Assembly (NCBI RefSeq): GCF_004919085.1
Contig: NZ_STGL01000005.1
Coordinates: 496,001-560,000 of the forward strand
Length of the DNA stretch: 64,000 bases
DNA from: Nocardioides sp. GY 10127
Lineage (GTDB): Bacteria > Actinomycetota > Actinomycetes > Propionibacteriales > Nocardioidaceae
Direction of reading: 5' to 3'
Part shown: in pieces, positions 41,865 through 50,647 of the stretch
Position numbering within the stretch: position 1 is the stretch's first letter
Layout: every line of letters begins with the position of its first letter
Notes under the pieces: model-generated
What the model was told of the DNA's origin: nothing
The model's database searches: none
What the model saw: the letters and a program-made list of their open reading frames with translations, nothing else
Program-made: the position numbers and the translations under genes

Positions 41865-43025
41865 GTGCCCAGCATGCCCTCAGGCAGCACGCAGACAGAC
41901 CCGAGCGACGCCTTCGCGGGTGCCTACGCCCAGGGCTCGCCGGAGCCGGTGCAGCTCCTCACGCCGGAGGGCGAGCGCGTCGAGCACCCGCTCTTCTCCT
42001 CCGACCTCACCCCGGAGCAGCTGCGCGGCCTGCACCGCGACATGGTGCTGACCCGGCGGCTCGACACCGAGGCCACCGCGCTCCAGCGCCACGGCGAGCT
42101 CGGGCTGTGGGCGCAGTCGCTCGGCCAGGAGGCCGCCCAGGTCGGCGCCGCCCGGGCCACCCGGCCGCAGGACTTCGTCTTCCCCACCTACCGCGAGCAC
42201 GGCGTCGCGTGGTGCATGGGCGTCGACCCCGTCGAGCTCCTCGGTCTCTTCCGCGGCACCGACCACGGCTCGTGGGACACGGAGCGCACGCGGATGGCGC
42301 TCTACACGATCATCATCGGCGCGCAGACCCTGCACGCCGTCGGCTACGGCATGGGCCTGCAGCGCGACGGGGTCGTCGGGACGGGCGACCCGGACCGGGA
42401 CGCCGCCGTCCTCGCCCACTTCGGCGACGGCGCCTCCAGCCAGGGCGACGTCAACGAGGCGCTCGTCTTCGCGGCCAGCTACCACGCCCCCGTGGTCTTC
42501 CTCTGCACCAACAACCAGTGGGCGATCTCCGAGCCGACCGAGCGGCAGAGCCGCGTCCCGCTCTACCAGCGCGCGTGGGGCTTCGGCCTGCCCGGCGTCC
42601 GCGTCGACGGCAACGACGTGGTGGCGGTGCACGCCGTCGTCTCCGCCGCGCTCCAGCGGGCCCGCGAGGGCCAGGGGCCCGTCCTGGTGGAGGCGTTCAC
42701 CTACCGGATGGGGGCCCACACCACCACCGACGACCCCACCCGCTACCGGCTCTCGGCCGACCTGGAGTCGTGGAAGCTCAAGGACCCGATCCTGCGGCTG
42801 GAGGCGTTCCTGCGCCGCAACGGGCACGTGGACGAGGCCTACCTGACCGCCCTCACCCAGGAGGCGGACGCGTTGGGCGAGCGGCTCCGGGAGGGCTGCC
42901 GCTCCCTGCCCGACCCCGACCCGCTGTCGATGTTCGACCACGTCTACGCCGAGCAGACGCCCGAGCTCGCCGCCCAGCGAGCCGCGTACGCGGCCTACGC
43001 CGGCGGCTTCGAGGAGGAGCAGTGA
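41865..43025 (+). CDS. 2-oxoacid (pyruvate or branched-chain) dehydrogenase E1 component, alpha subunit
   Basis: A 386-residue thiamine-diphosphate enzyme subunit. The ThDP motif runs from HFGDGASSQGDVNEAL to VVFLCTNNQWAIS, and the phosphorylation-loop-like region YRMGAHTTTDDPTRYR is present. It decarboxylates a 2-oxoacid and passes the acyl group to the E2 lipoyl arm. AGGAG 6 nt before GTG selects this start. It is coupled to the beta subunit by a GTGA overlap. Sequence alone does not settle whether pyruvate or branched-chain oxoacids are used; the branched-chain type seems likely given separate E1 subunits in an actinobacterium. Confidence 0.88.
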   Translation: MPSMPSGSTQTDPSDAFAGAYAQGSPEPVQLLTPEGERVEHPLFSSDLTPEQLRGLHRDMVLTRRLDTEATALQRHGELGLWAQSLGQEAAQVGAARATRPQDFVFPTYREHGVAWCMGVDPVELLGLFRGTDHGSWDTERTRMALYTIIIGAQTLHAVGYGMGLQRDGVVGTGDPDRDAAVLAHFGDGASSQGDVNEALVFAASYHAPVVFLCTNNQWAISEPTERQSRVPLYQRAWGFGLPGVRVDGNDVVAVHAVVSAALQRAREGQGPVLVEAFTYRMGAHTTTDDPTRYRLSADLESWKLKDPILRLEAFLRRNGHVDEAYLTALTQEADALGERLREGCRSLPDPDPLSMFDHVYAEQTPELAAQRAAYAAYAGGFEEEQ

Positions 43026-44032
43026 GCAGCGCGAGCACCGGGACCGCGGGGGGCTCCTCGCGGATCACCCTGGCCAAGGCCCTCAACCTCGGCCTGCGCC
43101 GGGCCATGGAGGCCGACGACAAGGTCCTGGTGATGGGCGAGGACGTCGGCCGCCTCGGCGGCGTCTTCCGCATCACCGACGGCCTGCAGAAGGACTTCGG
43201 CGAGGACAGGGTGATCGACACCCCGCTGGCCGAGTCCGGCATCCTCGGCACCGCCGTCGGCCTGGCGATGCGCGGCTACCGCCCCGTGGTGGAGATCCAG
43301 TTCGACGGGTTCGTCTACCCGGCCTACGACCAGATCGTCTCCCAGGTGGCGAAGATGCGCGCCCGCACCAACGGCCGCACCGCGATGCCGCTGGTCATCC
43401 GCATCCCGTTCGGCGGCGGCATCGGCGCGGTGGAGCACCACTCGGAGTCGCCCGAGGCGCAGTTCGTGCACACCCCGGGCCTCAAGGTCGTCGCCTGCTC
43501 CAACCCGGTGGACGGCTTCACGATGATCCAGCAGGCCGTCGCCTGCGACGACCCGGTCGTCTTCCTCGAGCCGAAGCGGCAGTACCACTCCGACAAGGCC
43601 GAGGTGGACCTCGCCGCCCCGGCGCACCCGCTGTTCGCCTCGCGGGTGCTGCGCCGGGGCACCGACGTCACCGTCGCGGCCTACGGGCCCACCGTGCGCA
43701 CCGCCATGCGGGCCGCCGAGGCCGCGGCCGTCGAGGGCACCTCGATCGAGGTGGTCGACCTGCGGACGCTGTCGCCGCTGGACCTCGGCCCGGTGGCCGA
43801 GTCCGTGCGCCGGACCGGGCGGCTGGTCGTCGTCCACGAGGCCCACGTGACGCTGGGGGTCGGCACCGAGGTCGCGGCGCGGATCACCGAGGAGTGCTTC
43901 TACTCCCTGGAGGCGCCCGTGCTGCGCGTGGGCGGCTTCGACGTGCCCTACCCCGCGGCCCGGATCGAGGAGGCGTTCCTCCCCGACCTGGACCGGCTGC
44001 TGGACGCCGTCGACCGCTCGCTCGCCTTCTGA
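43022..44032 (+). CDS. 2-oxoacid dehydrogenase E1 component, beta subunit
   Basis: 336 residues. Typical beta-subunit blocks are VLVMGEDVGRLGGVFRITDG, DTPLAESGILGTAVGLAMRG, EIQFDGFVYPAYDQIVSQVA and the C-terminal transketolase-like domain (VEVVDLRTLSPLD-type, here IEVVDLRTLSPLDLGPV). The glutamate in the PLAESG motif activates thiamine diphosphate. It pairs with the alpha subunit as a heterotetramer. Confidence 0.9.
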   Translation: MSSASTGTAGGSSRITLAKALNLGLRRAMEADDKVLVMGEDVGRLGGVFRITDGLQKDFGEDRVIDTPLAESGILGTAVGLAMRGYRPVVEIQFDGFVYPAYDQIVSQVAKMRARTNGRTAMPLVIRIPFGGGIGAVEHHSESPEAQFVHTPGLKVVACSNPVDGFTMIQQAVACDDPVVFLEPKRQYHSDKAEVDLAAPAHPLFASRVLRRGTDVTVAAYGPTVRTAMRAAEAAAVEGTSIEVVDLRTLSPLDLGPVAESVRRTGRLVVVHEAHVTLGVGTEVAARITEECFYSLEAPVLRVGGFDVPYPAARIEEAFLPDLDRLLDAVDRSLAF

Positions 44033-44053
44033 CCGCCCCGCTGTGAGAGTCCT

Positions 44054-44098
44054 GGTGGTCGAGGTGCGAGGGCGGCCACGCCCGAGCCTCGAGACCGC
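44054..44098. repeat. GGTGGTCGAGGTGCGAG-type palindromic element inside the dehydrogenase operon
   Basis: GGTGGTCGAGGTGCGAG and CCGAGCCTCGAGACCGCC lie head to head around a short G/C spacer. The element is of the same family as the cluster at 13337-13502. It is inserted in the 84-nt gap between E1-beta and E2, and may fold in the mRNA and adjust E2 expression. Confidence 0.75.
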
Positions 44099-44116
44099 CG
44101 CCCGTGAGAGGAACCC

Positions 44117-45454
44117 ATGCCCGAGTACAAGCTGCCCGACGTCGGCGAGGGCCTGACCGAGGCCGACATCGTCGCCTGGCGGGTCAAGGTCGGCGACACG
44201 GTGAAGGTCAACGACGTCGTCGTCGAGATCGAGACGGCGAAGTCGGTCGTCGAGCTGCCCTCGCCCTACGCCGGCGAGGTCACCGCGCTGATGGTCTCCG
44301 AGGGCGAGACCGTGGCGGTCGGGACGCCGATCATCCGCATCGGGCTGCCGGACCTCGCGCCCGCTCCCGCCGCACCCGCCGCGCCCCCGGCACCCTCAGC
44401 GCTCGAGATCGACCCCTCCAACCCGGCCGCCACCGGCGGCGGCGAGGGGGAGTCGCTGGTCGGCCGGGCCAAGGCCGAGGGCGGCACGACGCGGCGCCGC
44501 CGCAAGGCGGTGGAGGCGGCCGAGCCCGCCGCGGAGCCGGCCGCCCGCGACGTCCGCGCCCTCGCGAAGCCGCCCGTGCGCAAGCTCGCGAAGGACCTCG
44601 GTGTCGACCTCGCCGCCCTCGCGCCGTCGGGTGCCGACGGCGTCGTCACCCGGGAGGACGTGCTGGCGGCCGCCGGGTCGTCGCCCGCGTCGTCCGCGTC
44701 GCCGACGGCGAGCCCCGCGACGCCCCGTCTCGCCCCCGGCGAGCGCGAGACCCGCGAGCCGATCAAGGGCGTGCGCCGGGCGATGGGCCAGGCGATGGTC
44801 GAGTCGGCGTTCACGGCCCCGCACGTGAGCGTGTGGAAGACCCTCGACGTGACCCGGGCGATGGAGCTCGTCGAGCGGCTGCGCGGCCACCGCGAGCTGC
44901 GCGACGTGAAGGTCACCCCGCTGCTCGTGGTCGCCCGCGCCGTCCTGCTGGCGCTGAAGCGGCAGCCGCTGCTCAACTCCACCTGGGACGACGCGGCCGG
45001 CGAGATCGTCCTCAAGCACTACGTGAACCTCGGCATCGCGGCCGCCACGCCCCGCGGGCTGGTCGTGCCCAACATCAAGGACGCCGACGCCCTCGGCCTG
45101 CGCGACCTCGCGCTCGCCCTCGGGGTGCTCACCGCGACCGCGCGCGAGGGCCGCACCAGCCCCGCCGACATGGCCGGCGGCACGTTCACGATCACCAACG
45201 TGGGCGTGTTCGGCATGGACGCCGGCACCCCGATCCTCAACCCGGGGGAGTCGGGCATCCTCGCGGTCGGCGCGATCGAGCGGCGGCCGTGGGTGGTCGG
45301 CTCCGGGGCGGACGAGCGGATCGAGCCGCGCCACGTCACGACCCTCGCGCTGTCCTTCGACCACCGGCACGTCGACGGCGAGACCGGGTCCCGGTTCCTG
45401 GCCGACGTCGCCGCCGTCCTGGAGGACCCGGCCCTCGCGCTGCTGCTGGGATAG
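44117..45454 (+). CDS. 2-oxoacid dehydrogenase E2 component (dihydrolipoamide acyltransferase)
   Basis: A 445-residue protein with one lipoyl domain at the N-terminus (lysine in EIETAKSVVELPSPY), an Ala/Pro linker, a peripheral-subunit-binding domain (RKLAKDLGVDLAALAPSG) and the catalytic domain. That domain contains KGVRRAMGQAMVESAFTAPH and the active-site block SFDHRHVDGETGSRFL with the catalytic histidine. It receives the acyl group from E1 and transfers it to CoA. No E3 gene follows, so dihydrolipoamide dehydrogenase must come from elsewhere. GAGAGGAA precedes the ATG. Confidence 0.9.
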   Translation: MPEYKLPDVGEGLTEADIVAWRVKVGDTVKVNDVVVEIETAKSVVELPSPYAGEVTALMVSEGETVAVGTPIIRIGLPDLAPAPAAPAAPPAPSALEIDPSNPAATGGGEGESLVGRAKAEGGTTRRRRKAVEAAEPAAEPAARDVRALAKPPVRKLAKDLGVDLAALAPSGADGVVTREDVLAAAGSSPASSASPTASPATPRLAPGERETREPIKGVRRAMGQAMVESAFTAPHVSVWKTLDVTRAMELVERLRGHRELRDVKVTPLLVVARAVLLALKRQPLLNSTWDDAAGEIVLKHYVNLGIAAATPRGLVVPNIKDADALGLRDLALALGVLTATAREGRTSPADMAGGTFTITNVGVFGMDAGTPILNPGESGILAVGAIERRPWVVGSGADERIEPRHVTTLALSFDHRHVDGETGSRFLADVAAVLEDPALALLLG

Positions 45455-45456
45455 AT

Positions 45457-47037
45457 CTATCCCCGTGCCGGGGACGTCTCCGAGTAGAGCCAGGAGCGGA
45501 AGAAGGACGCCGGGACGCCGCTGCGGCGCGACCACCAGGCGATCATCTGCGCCGAGGTGGCGTTGCCGTCGGCGTGCTGCTGCGGCCAGGCCCGGACCAG
45601 CGCCCGGAACCGGGCGTCGCCGATCCGCTCCCGCAGGCGGTGCCACATGAGCGCCGGGGAGTAGTAGACGTTCGAGGCGCCGAAGGACTCGGGGTCCGGC
45701 GCGCCGGGCGGGCCGTAGCGGCGGCGCAGCGCCTGGTCCTGGGCCGCCCAGGTGGCGGCCACCTGCCGCATCGTCACGCTCGAGCCGTGCTCGACCTGCC
45801 ACACGACCTGCAGGTACATCGCCATGCCCTCGTTCATCCACAGGCCGCGCCAGTCGGTCGGCGTGACGAGGTCGCCGTACCACTGGTGGACGATCTCGTG
45901 GACCAGCACGGCCTGCGAGGTCGCGTACTCGGTGTCGCCGAGGGTCAGCATGGTCTGGGTCTCCATGCCGGAGTCGGAGTCGACCACCAGGACGCCCAGG
46001 GAGTCGTAGGGGTAGGCGCCGAGCCAGCCGGTGACCCAGTTGAGAGCGTCCGGCGCGGCCGCCACCGCCACGGCCCGCGAGGAGCCCTGGGGCACGTAGG
46101 TCGTGACCGGGGTGTCGCCCTGCACGAGCGCGGTCGTCTCGTACTCGCCGGTGGCGAGGGTGACCAGGTAGGACGCGGCGGGCGAGCCCAGCTGCCAGTG
46201 GGTGGTGCGGACGCCGTCGGTCGTGTCGTCCCCGACCACCCGACCGTTGGCCACGGCCGTCCAGCCCTCCGGCACGGAGACGGTGATGTCGTAGAACGCC
46301 TTGTCGGCCGGCTGGTCGTCGACCGCGTACCACGTGAAGGCGCCGTACGGCTCCTGCATCGTCCAGGTGGAGCCGTCGGTGCCGGTGGTCCAGCCGGTGG
46401 TGGAGAAGTCGCTGCGGGTGGTGGGGGCGGCCACCGGCTCGGGGGTGCCCTCGTAGTCCAGCTCCAGGACGTACCGCTCGTTGCGCACGACGCCGGCCTT
46501 GATCGTCACGTCGTCGCGGGCGTGGGTGACGGCGGTGGGGTCCAGTGCCTCGCCGTCGAGCGCGACGGCGGTGACGTCGAGGGAGTCGGAGAGGTCGAGG
46601 ACGAGGCGGGGCGCGGTGCGTGCCGCCCGCAGCACGAGCGTCTCGTGGCCGGTGAGGAGGCGGGCGTCCGGGTCCCACGCCAGCTGCAGGTCGTAGTGCA
46701 GCGCGTCGACGACCGGGTTGCCGACCACCGGGTAGACGGGGTCGGTGCGCGGGGTGCTGAGCGCCTCGTCGTACACCGGGTCGTCGGGGTCGGGGAGGTC
46801 CGCGTCGCCGCGGCCCACGGCGGTGTCCAGCGTGACGGTGGGCGAGGTGTCGGTCGGCTGGACGCCGTCCTGCTGGCCGGGTGCCGGCGAGCACCCGGTC
46901 GCGAGGAGCGTCCCCGCCACCGTGGCCGCCACCCACGCCACGGCGCGCGTGCGGCGGGTCCGGGCGGAGGGCGTGTGGGTCCGGGCGGCGGGCCTGCCGC
47001 CCCGGGCGGCGGGCGCGGGCGCCCGACGTGGCCTCAC
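45457..47037 (-). CDS. M1-family metallopeptidase lipoprotein
   Basis: A 526-residue gluzincin peptidase. The zinc site is complete: HEIVHQW followed 18 residues later by the Glu in LWMNEGMAMYLQ. An M1-type beta domain precedes it (VDALHYDLQLAWDPDARLL). An Arg-rich N-terminus, a hydrophobic stretch and a lipobox ending LATGC predict an exported lipoprotein. The aminopeptidase exopeptidase motif is not evident. The GTG start overlaps the stop of the ECF sigma gene by 4 nt, which is an unusual coupling. It is convergent with and nearly touches the E2 gene. Confidence 0.85.
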   Translation of the reverse strand: MRPRRAPAPAARGGRPAARTHTPSARTRRTRAVAWVAATVAGTLLATGCSPAPGQQDGVQPTDTSPTVTLDTAVGRGDADLPDPDDPVYDEALSTPRTDPVYPVVGNPVVDALHYDLQLAWDPDARLLTGHETLVLRAARTAPRLVLDLSDSLDVTAVALDGEALDPTAVTHARDDVTIKAGVVRNERYVLELDYEGTPEPVAAPTTRSDFSTTGWTTGTDGSTWTMQEPYGAFTWYAVDDQPADKAFYDITVSVPEGWTAVANGRVVGDDTTDGVRTTHWQLGSPAASYLVTLATGEYETTALVQGDTPVTTYVPQGSSRAVAVAAAPDALNWVTGWLGAYPYDSLGVLVVDSDSGMETQTMLTLGDTEYATSQAVLVHEIVHQWYGDLVTPTDWRGLWMNEGMAMYLQVVWQVEHGSSVTMRQVAATWAAQDQALRRRYGPPGAPDPESFGASNVYYSPALMWHRLRERIGDARFRALVRAWPQQHADGNATSAQMIAWWSRRSGVPASFFRSWLYSETSPARG

Positions 47038-47597
47038 GCGAGGTCCCGCAGGAGCGGGCGGGTGAGGCGGCGGCCGGTGTGGATCTGCGCCTTGACCGTG
47101 CCGAGCGGCAGGTCGAGGAGGGCGGCGATCTCGTCGTAGGGCAGGTCGTAGACGTCGCGGAGCAGCAGCGGCTGGACGAGCTGCGGGTGCTCGCGCTCGA
47201 GGGTCTCCATCGCGTCGAGCAGGTCGAGGCGGGTGCCGGCGACGACGGAGGTGGTGCGCGGGTCGGGCCGGTCGCTGCTCGCGTGGTCGTGCGGGTCGAC
47301 CGGCCGCGCCTGCCGCGAGAGCCGCCGGTAGGTGGAGCGGGCGCTGTTGACGCAGACGGCGTGCATCCAGGTGGTGAAGCGCCCGTTCCCGCGCCACTGA
47401 CCGAGCCGGGTGGCGACGTTGAGCAGCGCGTCCTGGCAGGCGTCCTCGGCGTCGGCGGGGTGCGGCAGCACGCCGCGGCACGCCGCCATCGCCCGCGGCC
47501 GGACCGCCGCCAGCAGCTCCTCCAGCGCCGCCGCGTCCCCGCCCGCCGCGCGGCGGGCCAGCTCGTCCACCTCGTCGGGCGTGGGTGCGTCGGTCAC
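47034..47597 (-). CDS. ECF RNA polymerase sigma factor
   Basis: 187 residues with region 2 (ALEELLAAVRPRAMAACRGV, DAEDACQDALLNVATRL, GRFTTWMHAVCVNSARSTYR) and region 4 (HPQLVQPLLLRDVYDLPYDE, IAALLDLPLGTVKAQIHTGR). GTG start. No anti-sigma gene with a zinc motif is next to it; the coupled downstream gene encodes an exported M1 peptidase. The upstream intergenic region holds the hairpin repeat array. Confidence 0.88.
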   Translation of the reverse strand: MTDAPTPDEVDELARRAAGGDAAALEELLAAVRPRAMAACRGVLPHPADAEDACQDALLNVATRLGQWRGNGRFTTWMHAVCVNSARSTYRRLSRQARPVDPHDHASSDRPDPRTTSVVAGTRLDLLDAMETLEREHPQLVQPLLLRDVYDLPYDEIAALLDLPLGTVKAQIHTGRRLTRPLLRDLA

Positions 47598-47742
47598 GAG
47601 CCGTTCCTACCCCGACCGCCCCTCCTGTGGCGAGGGTGTGCACCGACCTGGGACCTGATCGTTGCGGAGGTCGCTGGTGGGGGCTGGCGCTGGCTGGGGC
47701 TGTCTTGTGGCTGGTGGTGACTGGGGCTGCGGCCGGCCGGGG

Positions 47743-47993
47743 GCGTTCGGTCCTCGTGGGCGCGAGGACCGAACGCGGGCGGTGGGCTGGAGACGGCCGT
47801 CTGACCTGGGGAGATGCGGGGGCGGTGGGGTGTGGCGGGGTGTTCGGTCCTGCTGGGGGACGGTGCGGGGTGGTGTGGCCGGCGGTGTGGCGGGTGGCGT
47901 GGGGTCGGTGGTGGGGCTGGGTCGGTGGTGGCAGCTGGTGCGGGTGGCGGCCGGCGGGGGCGTTCGGTCCTCGTGGGCGCGAGGACCGAACGC
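47743..47993. repeat. Hairpin repeat array 1 (GCGTTCGGTCCTCG palindromes)
   Basis: Two perfect 14-bp palindromes (47743-47776 and 47960-47993), each GCGTTCGGTCCTCG, loop TGGGCG and its complement, lie 217 nt apart. Each is followed by similar flanks (GGGCGGTGGGCTGG, CTGACCTG, GGGGGCGGTGGGGTG), so the repeating unit is longer than the hairpin. Degenerate hairpin copies (TTCGGTCCTGCTGGGGGACG; TGGGTCCTCGTGGGGAACGG) occur about 85 nt after each. The array fills most of the 527-nt divergent gap between the ECF sigma and kinase genes. I see no gene in it. Confidence 0.9.
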
Positions 47994-48124
47994 GGGCGGT
48001 GGGCTGGGGGCGGCCTTCTGACCTGCGGAGACGCGGGGGCGGTGGGGTGCGGGGCGTGGTTGGGTCCTCGTGGGGAACGGTCTGACTAGGCTGACCCGGC
48101 CTGACGCGACCCGGAGGGAGGCAC

Positions 48125-49903
48125 GTGGACGAGCCGACGCAGCCGGCCCCCGGCACGCCCCGCCCGGACACACCCGCGGACGCACCGACCCCGGGCACCC
48201 CCACCGCCGGCACACCCACCCAGAACCCACCCCCACCAGGACCCCTGCGCCTCGGCCGCTACGCAGTCCGCCGCCGGCTGGGCGCCGGGGCGTTCGCGAC
48301 GGTCTGGCTGGCGTACGACGAGCAGCTGGACAGCCCGGTCGCGGTCAAGGTGCTGGCGGACAACTGGGCCGGCGAGCCCACGGTCCGCCGCCGGTTCACC
48401 GAGGAGGGGCGCTGGATGCGCCGGGTGGAGTCGCTGCACGTCGTCCCCGTCTACGACGCCGGCGAGCTCGACGACGGCCGCCCGTTCCTCGTCATGGCGT
48501 TCGCCGACCAGGGCACGCTCGCCGACCGCCTCGACGTCGTCGGCCTCACGCCCGCGCAGTCCCTGGAGGTGCTGCGCCAGGTGTCCCTCGGCCTGGCGGC
48601 GCTCCACGAGCGCGACCTCGTCCACCGCGACGTCAAGCCCGCCAACGTCCTCTTCCGCACCCGCGACGGCTCGGTGGTGGCGATGCTCGCCGACCTCGGG
48701 CTCGGCAAGGCGCTGGACGTCTCGAGCCGGCTCAGCCTCGTCGGCGGCACCCCCACCTACACCGCGCCCGAGCAGGCGCGCGGGGACGCGGTGGACGGCC
48801 GCGCCGACCAGTACTCCCTGGGCGCCCTGGCCTACCTGCTGCTCTCCGGCCGCCCGGCCTTCCGGCACGCCGACCTCCGCGCGGCCGCGGCCCCGACGGC
48901 ACCCCCGCCCCTCGACGGCACCGCCCGCGGTCTGCCCGAGGAGGCGGCGCGGCGGGCGGACGCCGTCGTGCGGCGCGCCCTCGAGCCCGACCCCGCGGAC
49001 CGCTGGCCCGACGTGGGCGCGTTCGTCGCCGCCCTGGAGCAGGCCCTGGAGCAGGCCCTGGAGCAGGCCCTCGAGCACGCGCAGACTCAGGGAGAAGAAG
49101 GGGCACACGGCGGGACGTTGCCCCCGACCGGCCCGGGCGGCCACCGCGGTTCCCAGCTCTCCGCGGCGCTCTCCGTGGCGGTGCCCTGGCTGCCGCTCGA
49201 CCCCGAGCTGACCCAGCCGGGGGCGCGCCCCTCGGCGGTCGCGCCGTCGGGGGAGCTGCCGCCGCCGGTCGCCCCGAGCACGGCACCGGTCTCACGGCGC
49301 CGTCGGCTGCTCGGCGTCCTGGCGGTGGCGCTGGCGTGCCTGCTGGCCGCGCTCGGAGCGGGCCTGGCGGCCGACGCGGCGCTCACCCCGGACCCCCCGA
49401 CCGAGGTCACCGTCGACGACGCCACCGGCACCCTCTCGGCGCTGGTCCCGGCAGCGTGGGACGTGGCGGTGGCGGACGAGCCGTGGAGCTCGCCCGCGGA
49501 CGACGGCACCTACCCGGCGCTGTCGGTGGGCACGTCGGCGGCGTGGCAGTCCGCGGCCGGTGGCCAGGGAGTCTTCCTGGGGCTGATGAGCGGCAACGCG
49601 CTCCCGGACCGGATGCCCGGGCACCCCGAGTGCGACCGGGTCCAGGCGCGCTACACCGACGACGGCAGCGAGCCGGCGCGCACGGTCGTGCACGCCGGCT
49701 GCCCCGACGCGTCCAGCACCACCAGCAGCACCACCAGCAGCACCACGAGCAGCAGCACCACCGGCAGCAGCACCAGCACGGCCGTGATCGTCGAGCGCGT
49801 GGTCCGCGTGACGGCCGACCGCCTCCTGTGGGTCCAGGTCCGCGCCGCCGACTCGGCCACGGCCAACCGCGTGCTGGACGGCATCGCCACGCACGGCATG
49901 TGA
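48125..49903 (+). CDS. Membrane serine/threonine protein kinase (PknB-like)
   Basis: 592 residues from GTG, with GGAGGGAGG upstream. A Pro/Thr-rich head precedes the kinase domain (about 40-310): P-loop RLGAGAFATVWLAYD, lysine in VAVKVLAD, catalytic loop LVHRDVKPANVLFR, metal site as ADLGLGKAL (DLG, not DFG) and GGTPTYTAPEQARG. A 12-nt repeat (49031-49078) encodes ALEQ units in the juxtamembrane part. One helix follows (LLGVLAVALACLLAALGAGL), then an extracytoplasmic domain split by a Ser/Thr run (SSTTSSTTSSTTSSS). It presumably senses an external signal and phosphorylates cytoplasmic proteins. Confidence 0.9.
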   Translation: MDEPTQPAPGTPRPDTPADAPTPGTPTAGTPTQNPPPPGPLRLGRYAVRRRLGAGAFATVWLAYDEQLDSPVAVKVLADNWAGEPTVRRRFTEEGRWMRRVESLHVVPVYDAGELDDGRPFLVMAFADQGTLADRLDVVGLTPAQSLEVLRQVSLGLAALHERDLVHRDVKPANVLFRTRDGSVVAMLADLGLGKALDVSSRLSLVGGTPTYTAPEQARGDAVDGRADQYSLGALAYLLLSGRPAFRHADLRAAAAPTAPPPLDGTARGLPEEAARRADAVVRRALEPDPADRWPDVGAFVAALEQALEQALEQALEHAQTQGEEGAHGGTLPPTGPGGHRGSQLSAALSVAVPWLPLDPELTQPGARPSAVAPSGELPPPVAPSTAPVSRRRRLLGVLAVALACLLAALGAGLAADAALTPDPPTEVTVDDATGTLSALVPAAWDVAVADEPWSSPADDGTYPALSVGTSAAWQSAAGGQGVFLGLMSGNALPDRMPGHPECDRVQARYTDDGSEPARTVVHAGCPDASSTTSSTTSSTTSSSTTGSSTSTAVIVERVVRVTADRLLWVQVRAADSATANRVLDGIATHGM

Positions 49904-49910
49904 GGCCGGC

Positions 49911-50567
49911 TCAGAACCGGAGGCTGTCCGCCGCGACGTCCAGCAGCGAGGCGAGGCCCTCGCGGTCGACCTCGCGCCCCACGACCCCGACCCACACGAA
50001 CGCCACGTCCTCGCCCGGGCGGGCCACGTAGGTGTCCATCTCGACGCGGCGGTGCTCGTCGACGACGTAGGTGGTCAGCAGCGAGTCGTCGGTGCGCTGC
50101 TCCACCTGCAGGTCGAGCACGTCGGAGGCGGCCTCGAGGTTGGCGACCCGGTCCTCCAGCGCCGCCGCCACCGTCTGCTGCTGGTTGGCCACGAGCCGCA
50201 GCCGCAGGAAGTAGGTGTTCGCCGAGTCCGGGTAGGCGTAGGGGTAGAACTGGACGCCGCCGAAGGTCGAGTCCGAGCGCACCCAGCCCTGGGGCACCCG
50301 CAGGCTGACCGGGAACTCGGTGCTGCCCACCTGCACCCGGTGCGAGGGCAGGTCGGGCGCGAGGGCCGGGTCGTCGGGGTCGTCCACGACGCGCACGGTG
50401 CGCTCGCGCGGGTAGGCGGGTCCGGAGGCCGCGACGGGGCTGGGGACGCCGGCCGCGACCGGCCCCGCGTCGTCCTCGCTCCCCGCCAGGCGCGCACCCA
50501 CGACCCCGCCGACGGCGGCGGAGACCAGCACCGCGCCGACCGCTGCCCCGAGCACCCGCGTCCGCAC
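49911..50567 (-). CDS. Membrane-anchored protein of unknown function
   Basis: A 218-residue protein with an N-terminal helix (VLGAAVGAVLVSAAVGGVVG), a disordered stretch to about residue 75 and a mixed alpha/beta outer domain (FPVSLRVPQGWVRSDSTFGG, AFVWVGVVGREVD). The domain begins like those found on actinobacterial lipoproteins and on the outer part of the convergent kinase (VPAAWDVAV against VPQGWVRSD), so the two may share a fold; this is weak evidence. GTG at 50567 is 7 nt behind a TACGGT hexamer, a leaderless start. Confidence 0.6.
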   Translation of the reverse strand: MRTRVLGAAVGAVLVSAAVGGVVGARLAGSEDDAGPVAAGVPSPVAASGPAYPRERTVRVVDDPDDPALAPDLPSHRVQVGSTEFPVSLRVPQGWVRSDSTFGGVQFYPYAYPDSANTYFLRLRLVANQQQTVAAALEDRVANLEAASDVLDLQVEQRTDDSLLTTYVVDEHRRVEMDTYVARPGEDVAFVWVGVVGREVDREGLASLLDVAADSLRF

Positions 50568-50574
50568 GTGGCAC

Positions 50575-50580
50575 ACCGTA
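50575..50580 (-). promoter_or_regulatory. -10 element of a probable leaderless promoter
   Basis: Minus-strand TACGGT, 7 nt before the GTG start of the membrane-anchored protein. It sits in the 80-nt gap with the divergent amidohydrolase. Confidence 0.45.
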
Positions 50581-50647
50581 CGGCCACCCGGCCCGGGGGC
50601 GTGCCCGGTTCGTGCCCGTGCACGGGCGTCTGCCATCGTCGGCAGGC

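Noticed and set aside
49705-49785. Ser/Thr run in the kinase as a frameshift-prone microsatellite
   Set aside because: The AGCACC-type repeats are multiples of three and keep the frame; they encode an ordinary extracytoplasmic linker.
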